From Eublepharis macularius (lineage: Eukaryota > Chordata > Lepidosauria > Squamata > Eublepharidae): 64,000 nucleotides of DNA. Positions 33,296-42,300 of the stretch are shown here, one piece after another. Below the pieces are notes generated by a model that ran no database searches, was not told the origin of the DNA, and saw only the letters and a list, made by a program, of their open reading frames with translations. The position numbers and the translations under genes were made by a program. Numbering within the stretch: the first letter of the stretch is position 1; every line of letters starts with the position of its first letter. The stretch lies in contig NC_072800.1 in NCBI RefSeq assembly GCF_028583425.1, forward strand, positions 93,775,001 through 93,839,000. Reading direction: 5' to 3'.

Positions 33296-33943
33296 TCAGA
33301 CTGGGAGAGTTTTAGACACACGCCGCCGCACAATACTGCTCAAGAACCCTCCAATATAGCGCAGTCCGGCAGTGCCACCAGGCAATGAGCCCAGCAAATA
33401 GGCCCCGCCAGCTATTAACTGGATGCCAGCACCAAGAGTAGTGAGTAAGGTGCTCCGGAGACCAAGTGCAGCATACAGAGTAGCACCCACAGAGCCCAAG
33501 TAAAGAAGGGCCAGGCCACGGCGGTCAGGCTCACCCAGGAGACGACTTGGGCCACGCAGAAAGCCAGCAGCACCCAGTGCGAAGGCTGAGCCCAGAGACC
33601 AAAGCAATGCAAACTTTCTGAGCAACAAGAGTGAGCCATAGAGGGCAGCAAGGCCAAAGCAAAGAACCGCCAGCAGCACACACAACACGCTCCCCACCAG
33701 GCGCTGCCAACGGGACAGGCCTGTCGGCAGCCATGGGTCTGGCTCTGGCTCTGGCTCAGACGCCCAAGGCCACGTTTCTGTTGAGGGGAAGGGGTTTATC
33801 TGCCCAAACCAAGCTCCAAAGCCTGACCCACGCTCCTCCGTTTTATCTTGCAGAGGACTCTGAGATACTGATGGGACTGCCGAACCACTGGCTCCCTTCG
33901 ACTGGGCCAAGTATTCTTGCAGCTGCCGGTTTAGATCCGCCAT
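33296..33943 (-). CDS. SFT2D3: SFT2D3, SFT2-domain vesicle transport protein, single coding exon
   Basis: SFT2 family proteins are small Golgi/endosomal membrane proteins implicated in retrograde vesicle fusion. The frame encodes 215 aa, the same length as human SFT2D3. It starts MADLNRQLQEYLAQ and ends in KTLPV, both close to the human protein. A soluble acidic N-terminus with an EPEPEPDP run (about 63-70) precedes four hydrophobic segments near residues 82-103, 111-129, 144-162 and 164-186. RKFALLWSLGSA and LGLRSTLLTTLGAG are family-typical. I chose the ATG at 33943 over an upstream in-frame ATG (33970) by homology. A good acceptor (CTCTTTTCCAAG) lies directly before the ATG, so a non-coding first exon is possible. 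It points away from TBRG4. Confidence 0.95.
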   Translation of the reverse strand: MADLNRQLQEYLAQSKGASGSAVPSVSQSPLQDKTEERGSGFGAWFGQINPFPSTETWPWASEPEPEPDPWLPTGLSRWQRLVGSVLCVLLAVLCFGLAALYGSLLLLRKFALLWSLGSAFALGAAGFLRGPSRLLGEPDRRGLALLYLGSVGATLYAALGLRSTLLTTLGAGIQLIAGGAYLLGSLPGGTAGLRYIGGFLSSIVRRRVSKTLPV

Positions 33944-33948
33944 CTTGG
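33934..33948 (-). promoter_or_regulatory. SFT2D3: YY1-type motif overlapping the SFT2D3 start codon
   Basis: The start codon is embedded in CCAAGATGGCGGATC, a close match to the YY1 consensus (AAGATGGCGGC). It may be a promoter-proximal element, or simply a Kozak context that resembles YY1. Confidence 0.45.
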
Positions 33949-34329
33949 AAAAGAGTTGGGCAGTCAGCAACTTGGCAGAGAAAAGATGTGATGCAAAGAC
34001 ACTCGTCTACAGGCAGGTTTTTTTTTTTAACAGGCAGTTTCTTCACAGCCCCTTGCTCAAACAGCACACTTCAAGGTTGCTGGTCACTGCCACTGAAACA
34101 GTGCCAGCACAATCCCAGAGTCATGTTGGCTGTTGTGCTGACAAAAACCAGCCCATGTTGTTCAACACCTACATGAAGCCAACATCTCTGAAGTTAGGAA
34201 TTCCACATGCTCAGAGGCCCTCAGCGAGTCTTGCAACTGATGGGAAAGAAAAAGTTAAAGCAGTCAAGCAAGGATAGAGACAGCTGATACTCACAGCACA
34301 AGCCTATAACCTGTCCACTGCCTAGTCAA

Positions 34330-34730
34330 GAGCTTCAACTTCCAGGCAAGGCCTGGAATTACACTCTCTTAGCTGTCCTCAAACAACGCAGAACTGAGTT
34401 ATTCAAAAGGGCTTTTGTATTGTTGTAGGGAGGGGGGTCTCAGATGCTTCACTTAGGGGTTAAGGACCATAGACATCACCACTATGTTGCCTTACACACT
34501 ACCTGTTGTTTTATGAATTACCTGTGTTTCATGTTGTCTAATGTTAGCTGTAGAATTGCCTATGCTCTGTTTCAGCATTTCTTCAACTTTGTATTGGTTT
34601 CTTGCTAATTTGTTTATGGAAATGTCCTTGACTGTACTAATCTCACACTGTGTAATCCACCTTGAGTCTTAGTGGAAAAGGAAGACTGTAAATGACATAA
34701 ATACATACATAAATAAAATGAATATTCATT
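34330..34730 (+). repeat. L2-like LINE 3' portion
   Basis: Co-linear with 25560-25985: AACTGAGTTATTCAAAAGGG, TCTCAGATGCTTC, TAATGTTAGCTGTAGAATTG, CCTTGAGTCTTAGTGGAAAA. Confidence 0.75.
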
Positions 34731-34794
34731 TACGGAGCTATTTATACCCTGCCTTTTTCACTAAGACTCAAGGCAGACTCAAATCTTAGGAAAG

Positions 34795-35045
34795 CCAGTT
34801 TGGTGTAGTTGTTAAGAGCCGCAGGACTCTAATCTGGAGAACTGGGTTTGATTCCCCACTCCTCCTCTTGAAGCCAGCCGGGTGGCCTTGAGTCAGTCAC
34901 AGCTCTCTCAGGGCTCTCTCAGGCGCACCCACCTTACAGGGTGTTTTGTTGTGGGGATAACAATGACATTATTTTGTAAACCGCTCTGAGTGGGTGTTAC
35001 GTCATCCTGAAGGGCGGTATATATATCTAATAGTATTACTAGGTA
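34795..35045 (+). repeat. tRNA-derived squamate SINE
   Basis: AGCCAGTTTGGTGTAGTTGT, GGGTTTGATTCCCCACTCCT (box B), GTGGGGATAACAATGACATT, and an end GGGCGGTATATATATCTAAT. Confidence 0.8.
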
Positions 35046-35194
35046 GGCAGCCCTGCTGGAGCAAGATTCGGGTCCAGCGGCACCTTAAAGGCCAACCAGA
35101 TTGGCCGGGGGTGATGGGCGGGGGGCAGCCCTCCCTCCTTCAGTCCGGACCATCCGCCTGACCCCCACCCACCAACAGCTTCCCATTATTCCTC

Positions 35195-35620
35195 ACCTGA
35201 CAGAAAAGATGGCGACCCCCGACCTCCCTCCTTCCTTCCTTCCTGTCCCGACCAACGATTCTAACGACTGTTGGAGAAAGGCAGCCGCCTCTCCAACGTC
35301 ACTGGACCCACAACATCCCTCAGTAAAAATGGCGCTCTCGACGCTTCCGTTTCCTCTTCGGAACGCGAAGGGCGCTCCTGTCGCGGAGGAAATGACGTCG
35401 CCGTCCCGCGCCGCCCGGTCTCTCCTCTGGCGGCCGTGTGCGTGCTCGAGGTCAGGACTGGCTGGCGGATGAGGCCCGAGAGAGCCGCGCCGGTGAGGGA
35501 GCGGTGGGCGGCGGCTGGCTGGCGGCGCGGGCGCGGGGAGAGGGAAGGGGGCGAGGCGGCGGCCGTTCGGGGGCGCCTCTTTCCCCCAAACTCTGCCGCA
35601 CGCCGGCGAGTGACCCTTGG
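35195..35620. promoter_or_regulatory. TBRG4: CpG-rich promoter of TBRG4, possibly shared with SFT2D3
   Basis: This CpG-dense block contains two YY1-like ATGGCG motifs (35210 and 35329 areas) and an ATF/CREB-type TGACGTCG at 35393-35400. On the plus strand a donor CCG|GTGAGG at 35492 fits the end of a non-coding TBRG4 exon 1. On the minus strand CTGTCAG|GTGAGG near 35198 fits a donor of a 5' exon that could splice to the acceptor just before the SFT2D3 ATG. The bidirectional reading is inference. Confidence 0.65.
35400..35492 (+). other. TBRG4: Probable TBRG4 non-coding exon 1
   Basis: The first coding exon opens with a splice acceptor (GCCTATAG before 38910), so an upstream non-coding exon is required. 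The CpG-rich sequence ending in GCCG|GTGAGG at 35492 is the only strong candidate. Its 5' end is not visible. Confidence 0.55.
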
Positions 35621-36159
35621 GCCTCAGGTTTGCTTCGTCTCCAGAGTGGCCAACCTCCAGGTGGTGGCTGGAGATCCTCCGGAATTTCAACGGCTTCCTA
35701 AGATCCCGGTCCAGTAGCACCCGACCAACTAGGTTTCCAAGGTATGCGCTTTTGAGAGCCAAAGCTCTCTCTGTCAGATGCGCGCGTGCCTATTTTGTTG
35801 TTCTTATTTAGACTTTTTGTCCGTTCTCCCCACAAGCGAGCTCAGAACGGAGCACAGCATAATGGTATGCGAAAAGATAAAAGCAATGGTAGCAATTACA
35901 GCCATGGTACAGAGCACTCAATACATCCCCATTTTTCTAAACATCAGGGCCTGTGGGGCAGGGTGGCCACCCACTTGATGACAATGCAGAGTCGGGAGGG
36001 CAACATGTTCCCCTCCCTACTCTATGGCAGGAGGCCAGTTGGAGAAACCGCCTGCCTCAACCCCCATAAGCCTGGCAGATCATCTCGGTCTTGCAAGCCT
36101 GGTGGAACGCAATAGGTACCGCCTATTATCAATAGATCTACCTTTTGTTGTATTTGAAG

Positions 36160-36270
36160 AAGGGAGTTCTGATTCTTAAAAGCTCATACCCTAGTTGGTC
36201 TTTTTAGGTACCACTGGACCCTGATCTTGCTCTTCAGTTGCAGACCAACACGGTTACCTACCTGAAATTG
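36160..36270 (+). repeat. Penelope-like terminal fragment
   Basis: GGGAGTTCTGATTCTTAAAA, TACCACTGGACCCTGATC, GACCAACACGGTTACCTACC. It lies directly before copy C. Confidence 0.6.
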
Positions 36271-36364
36271 ACCTGCAATTTTACAGAGGAGTTGGCCATG
36301 TTAGTCTGTAGTAGCAAAATCAAAAAGAGTCCAGTAGCACCTTTAAGACTAACCAATTTTATTG

Positions 36365-36401
36365 TAGCATAAGCTTTCGAGAATCAGGTTCTCTTCGTCA
36401 G
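36365..36401 (-). ncRNA. Hammerhead-ribozyme-like core, minus arm of copy C
   Basis: On the minus strand: CTGACGA (36395-36401), stem II with GAGAA/TTCTC, GAAA (36375-36378), GC-TTAT-GC. It faces the plus-arm motif. Confidence 0.6.
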
Positions 36402-36470
36402 ATGAGATATGTCTCCTTCTCTCCCCTATCTCCCCTCCTCTTCTGTATTTGACCAGTTTGGATCATGCAT

Positions 36471-36507
36471 CTGATGAAGAGAACTTGATTCTCGAAAGCT
36501 TATGCTA
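36471..36507 (+). ncRNA. Hammerhead-ribozyme-like core, plus arm of copy C
   Basis: CTGATGA (36471-36477), stem II GAGAA (36479-36483) with TTCTC (36489-36493), GAAA (36494-36497), then GC-TTAT-GC followed by TA. These match the hammerhead core with a minimal stem III, as described for Penelope-like elements. Stem I pairing is not evident in this copy. Confidence 0.6.
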
Positions 36508-37189
36508 CAATAAAATTGGTTAGTCTTAAAGGTGCTACTGGACTGTTTTTGATTTTGCAATTTTACAGAGATCTATTTCTCAGGAGAAAAAGGCAGCTTT
36601 GGAGGGTAGAGTCTGTAGCATTATAATCTGCTGAGGTCCCTCTCCCGAACTTGCCCTCTCTTGGCTCCACCCCCAGAATCTCCAGGAATTTTCCAACCTG
36701 GAGCTGGCCACCCCATCTCTTTATCACATTTTATCCCTTTCCTCCAAGGCGCTCAGGGTGCTCCTTCTTTCTGTCTATATCTGACCTCTAAGCCTCCCTC
36801 AAAATTAACATTCCATATCCACTCTGTTTTTATTCAGCTCCCCTTTTTCAGCAGCAATGAAGATTGGGACTGTATTAAGATCCTTTTAAAAGGATGAATC
36901 TGCTTGCGCCAAGATTAAGTTGATGCTTTAGTTTCCTCTCCTGATTCTGTCCCTGTAGGGATTCTGACCCTGCAAGCATTGTAAGATTGAGTGTTTTCTG
37001 CCTCTGTGGCAACGGTGAGAGCCCAGGTGGCTGACACAGCAACACCTGGTAGCTCAGGGCCCCCAAGTTTCATTGTGTGGGTTCTGGGGATAAATCTGTA
37101 GTACAAGCATAGGCAGGATCATGCACCTTCCTTGTATCCTTCTCCTTCATTAATAAGCCACTATTCCTTCCTGAAGCTGAGGGTCGCGA

Positions 37190-37360
37190 TCCTGGTTCTC
37201 CCCTCCTCCACTATATCCTACAACAACTCTGTGAATTAGGTTAGATTGAGAGGGAAATTTACTGATTTAAGCTCAGCTAGTGAACTGTATGCCTAAGTGG
37301 GGATTTGAGCCCCAGATCCCTCCAGTCCTGCCTGAGACTAATCACTGCCCTACGCAAAAT
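37190..37360 (-). repeat. MIR-like SINE, diverged, minus strand
   Basis: CAACAACTCTGTGAATTAGG, then GGGGATTTGAGCCCCAG and AATCACTGCCCTACGC. Confidence 0.6.
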
Positions 37361-38909
37361 CTCAGTACAGGTGAGAGTTTGGTTCAAGATTGGCCAATAA
37401 ACTTTTTATAGAGGAGTGAATTGTTCTGCTTATTTTTGAGGAGAGGCAGCCCCAGAGAGGAGGTTTGTTCAGCAGCAGTTCGGGGCTGAATGGGGTTGTG
37501 TAGTAGTAGCTCTAGAGCTGGGTGGTTAATACGACTACTCTTGCCAAAGTTGATTGCTGTTGATCTAAAATAACTTTTAATATGGAATATAAAGATATTT
37601 GATGCTAGTAATCAAAGTTAAAATTATTTCTGCCAGACTTTAGGAAAATAAGGGCTGTGTTAAGGAATGCAGTGCTACAATTGATCTCTCAAAGCAAAAA
37701 CTTGCCTGTTTGTGGCCTTAGTCAACATTTAGCACTACAGTTCAACATAAACTGCTTTACAGGCTATTGCCCTGGAAGGGGAAGGCCTTGGTGCTGTCAC
37801 TTTGCACAAGCATCCTGTCTAGATGGAATCATACACTCTTTTGAATCTTTTGAAGGGCAGACTCAGCATGCAGGGCTAGACCAAGACATTCTGCGCTATG
37901 TTCACAAACCTATTAAGCTGTCATCCTGTTTGAGTGTGTTTAACTTCTTTAACCCTTAAAGGGTGGGGTAATTGTAGCTGTGCTTTCCTTTGAAGGATGT
38001 ATTTTGGGGGGGGGGGGTTTTGCAAAATCCCTTGAGTTTTGATAAGATATAAGTCAGTGTATCAGGCTCAGTTCCCAGGATTGCTGTACGTGTTCCAATG
38101 CAGTTTCTTTTGAGAAGGCTCTCAAAAGGTTTGATTAGCAGATTCAATCTTTATTAAGATCCCTCAAATGGAAATTATGACCTGAGGGGTGGAAGATGTA
38201 TGACTCACCTCCTTCTTCCTCTTTCCTCCCCAATTAGAAAACTGTTTCTGTAATTTAATTAGATAATTGCTTGTTTTATAAATTTACAACAATACAAAAT
38301 ACAATTCCATAGGGTGTCTTGGGTTAATTCAAAATCCATGTTTCTATTTTGCCATTGATAAGTTAATTACATTGATTTCCCTTTAGTGTTTTGAGCCCTG
38401 GTGAACGCAGACGGACCTGAAAAGAGTCCAGGTTGTTGTTCAGTCCAGATCTCCTTCTGACATGATATCTTCATATGTATGATATGCCCAAGAGGCGCAA
38501 GGCCAATTCATTCCTCAAAGTCTCCGTGAAAGTTGATGCTTTAGTTTCCTCTCCTGATTCTGTCCCTGTAGGACTGTATTTTTCGTGGATGTTTGACCAA
38601 AATACACTTTCTTATGCTACTAAGCTTGTATAGTTTGCCTTGTATTTTATTTACTATTCTTGCAACCCTTTTTTCCTGCTCAGCTTGTCTCCATCTTTCC
38701 AAGTGTGGTGTGCACAGTTGACCATAGTACTCTAAAATGGGTCTCAGTGCTATCTAGATCTGTGTATTTATTTCTCTAGGCTTGGAAATGTTGCTTGGAA
38801 ATTCTGGCAAATGTATTTTTTCTGTTTTCTCTTATGCAGATCCTTGGAAATGATACGTTGATGTCACTACAGCGTTTCTGCTCTTTCCCACCCTCGTCCC
38901 TGCCTATAG
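37361..38909. other. TBRG4: TBRG4 intron 1, distal part
   Basis: A G run at 38008-38017 and LINE-like scraps only. A phrase of about 44 bases at 38532-38573 (GTTGATGCTTTAGTTTCCTC onward) repeats one at about 36919-36960. No gene is seen. Confidence 0.5.
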
Positions 38910-39330
38910 ATATAAAATGGCAGCCAAGTTGATGCAGCGTTGCTGTCGACTCTTTGGTGTCTCATCTCCCTTGTGCATCCACACTAATACAATGTGTGGA
39001 AGGGGCAAGATGGTGATTTCCAGAGCACCGTCCCAGATGCCTCTTGCGTTGTTGCATGTTCCGAGCTTCACCAGACAGACAGACAAACTCTCAGCCCAAG
39101 AGCAAGTGTATAGAACAGCCTATGAACGCGATGAGATGGAAACCCTCATTGACTCAGCATCCACCACAGAGGACCTCTTACATTTCAGGGCACTTCGCCC
39201 CATAAATGCAAACCAGGCTGCCTTAATAATCTGTCGGCTCTCACGCCTGGTGGTGGAGAAAAAACTGGAGCCTGGCAGCATTTTGGTGGATGCACGTTTC
39301 CAGCGCCTGCTCCAAATTGTGCACAGTCAG
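38910..39330 (+). CDS. TBRG4: TBRG4 first coding exon
   Basis: Seven 5' UTR bases, then residues 1-138 from the ATG at 38917. It contains the presequence and [15 protein letters not shown] (human SNQAAMVLIRLSHL). The donor is CAG|GTACGT. Confidence 0.95.
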
Positions 39331-42300
39331 GTACGTTCCATAGCTCTGGAGTGAGCGAGCAAATGACTTCCCTGAGAAAAGCCAATTGCAGAGACAAGAG
39401 AAGTTGAAATAATGCACCTGATTCCCAAACCTAGACATGGCCAGAAGGGCCTGCTGAGACAAGGTCTTTCTCTTCCACGCGCCACCGGCAGAGTTCAGCA
39501 AATAGGCATTTATACGTAGCTCAAGCTTACAGTTACTCCTGTCATTTCCTGTCACAAGGATCACTTTCCAGTGTTGTGAGGGGACGTGCTGTGATGACTC
39601 CATAACCAGCACTCTCATTTTCCCTTTTTGAGCCTTAGAGATACAGGCAAGAGGTGAGACAGACCGCTTCACACGCAGCCTTCATAGGACTTGGCAGGGC
39701 TCCCCAACCGTTTTGAGCCTGTGGGCACCTTCGAATTCTGACAACCGGGAGGTGGGCGCAACCACAAGATGTCAGGGAGTCAGATTTTGTACAAGTCTAA
39801 TAGTAAATCTTCAATGTTTCAGGCAGAGCCTCTGTTTAACAAGATGCTTTTTAAAGATTAAATGAAGGCTTTAAAATATTTTCTTGCATGTACGCAGCTT
39901 ACCTTCAGTTGTCCAGTGAAGATCCTTTTGCTGTGGTGGCTGTTGCTTCCAAAGCACTGTTTTTAAAGATGTGCCCAGCCAGGGGGGGAAGCCCTGCTGA
40001 GCAAAAGGCCCTCCCGCCATTCCTGTCCACTCTCTGAAAGCACTTGGGACGCAGCGTGTAAGGGACACCACCAGGGTTATGCTATGGAGACTGCATACAG
40101 AGCCCCGTCCCAGCTGCTGGATGTCAGCTGACCCTGGGGATAGCTCTGCACAGGGAAGAGGAGGGCAAGTGGCAGCAGCTGGGGGGAGCACAGGAGAGGG
40201 ACTCGAGAGAGTGAAGCAGGCAGCTCAGGTACTGGGCGAGTCCTCCTGGAATAACTGCAATGCTGCACTCGCCGGAGATTGCCCAGGCATTGGTAGCTGG
40301 TTCGGTAGATTGTGCAGATGGAAGAAGCAAGAGGCACCCGGTAGTTTTTATTGAGGGCCGGATCTTGTAGGTCCGCTGAAGGAAGCCGGCGTGGTTTATT
40401 CAAGTGTTTCACCTCTTTAGCATAGATAAGGAGCTTGAGAAAGCAGAAGTGTTTGAAATTCAGGGCTATAAACTTTAATCTCCTTTTTTTCTGTCGGTGG
40501 AGACCAAATCTGTATTTTTTTTCTCAACCCAGTCGTGGTAGGGCAGATACCTCTTGCTCCTTTGCCTTGTTTAAACAGGCGTGGTCCTGTGACCCGTGCG
40601 AGCCAACTGGAAACTGAAAGCAGTGTGTCTCAGGTTGGAGCACTGCGGTATGGCTTGCTGCCTTTTCTCTGGGCTCCAGACACCTTGTCCGGTTCAGTGC
40701 TTGCCTGCTCCCTGGCGGGGACTGCCCCGTTGGCTGCCTGTTGTTCGTAGGCCCCGAGTCTTTGTTGATGGGAAGCTGGAAGTAAAATCATGCTACAGAC
40801 ACTGTAGTGAACAATCGAGGTTTCTTGTCTAGGTGAAGGGTGGTTGTGAGAGCGATGGGCTAAATGTGCCGGAAGTGCTTTGAGCGCTTGATGTGCCGTT
40901 GCTGCTCTCTGTGTTGCTGGCCATTGCTTCTTGCCCCAGGAGTGCAGCTGTTTGTGTGTCGGTTTGGGGGACCTGTTTGCCACCCACAGGTTTCATCCTG
41001 CAAAGAACCTCCTGCAGGCAAAGTGTTGTTTTCAGTCCTCCTCCTATCCCCAAGTAGCTCAGACTCATGCTGAAGCGAGAGGGGGCAAGAGAGGCCCAGC
41101 CCCTGGATTTGTCGAAACAAGCTTGCAGAAAGATGCAGGCAGCACCTGGCGACACTTCAGGACCCAGCAGAGGCTGAGCAGAACTTTCAGTTGTTGGAGT
41201 GGCTGGGCTTGTCCCAAATTTAGCAGCAGTATCTATTTCCCCTTTATATCCTTTAGAACCCTCGCCCCCTTCTTGGCACAGATTAGTTTATTGGAATGTT
41301 TTTGTTCTACCTTTCCTCCCAAGAAGTGTTTGCAGAAGTGGTCTTCCCAAGGCAGAGACCATAAACACTGCAATAAAACCCAGTACGCACACAAAAGAGT
41401 AACAGTGTAAAGCCAAGTGCCTTTTACCAAGCTGGCAGTCTAAAAAGAGACAGCAGACAACTGAACTCAGCGTTCTTCCAAACAAAGCTGTCTTGCAAGT
41501 CCTTCGGGCTGGAGAGGGCAGGGGCCAGTCCAGACCTCTCTTGGCAATCCCTCCTTTTCAGAGCTCTGGGGAGCAATGGCAGAGAAAGCCCTGGGACATG
41601 CCGCCACTTTTCCAGCTTCTGTGCGGGGAGGGACAGAGGAAGAATCAACGTATACAGAAGTGGCACATGGATTCTGGTTGTGTTTGACAACAAGTTTTTT
41701 AAGAATGCCATTCCTGGAGCCTTCGTTGTGACTTGTCCCCCCTCTCCCCCACCCCTAGCCAAGAGCTAACCCACCTCCTTGTTTTACCCAGCCCTCGCAG
41801 GTCTGGAATGCTGCTTTGGTGAACCTCCTGAGAAGCCTTTATTTACTGGGCCTGGAGCAGAACCAGCTGCGCTCGGTGGAGCAGGAGGTGTGGTGGCGGT
41901 TGAGGCGCTTGTCGCTCAGGCAGCTGGTCTTCTTAGCTGAGCACTTGGCTCACCCGGGGGGGTGCTGGCTGCCGAGAGACTTGCTGAGTGACCTGCTGAA
42001 GCACCTGGAGCTGCGCTGGACGGAGATTAAGGACACCCGGACTGTGGTCGTGCTGATGACTAAAGTGGGGGCGTTCTCTTCAGTCCTGATGGACCGACTG
42101 GAGGACAAGGTAAAGGCAGGGGCGCTGCCAAGTCGGCCGGGAAGGGGGTGTTGCAGGGGATTCTCTAGAGCTCGTCTGAGGGCCCCTCTTCCGGCCTGCT
42201 CGGGTAACCAGAGCATACCAGACCCACCCCCACACTCCTTGAAGGGTGCTAGTGAGGATAATTTCAGATGGGTAGCCATGTTGGCCTGCAGTAGAACAGC

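Larger units (their letters stand above)
36289..36555. mobile_element. Palindromic Penelope-like element (copy C), best preserved
   Basis: A minus arm (36289-36405) and a plus arm (36465-36555) are inverted copies of one terminus, separated by about 60 bp of pyrimidine-rich DNA. A perfect 15-bp duplication TGCAATTTTACAGAG (36274-36288 and 36556-36570) flanks it, showing insertion as one unit. Confidence 0.9.

Noticed and set aside
35101-35472. 123-aa frame across the TBRG4 promoter
   Set aside because: The GC-rich CpG island is open by composition; it overlaps promoter motifs and a splice donor, and has no recognisable domain.
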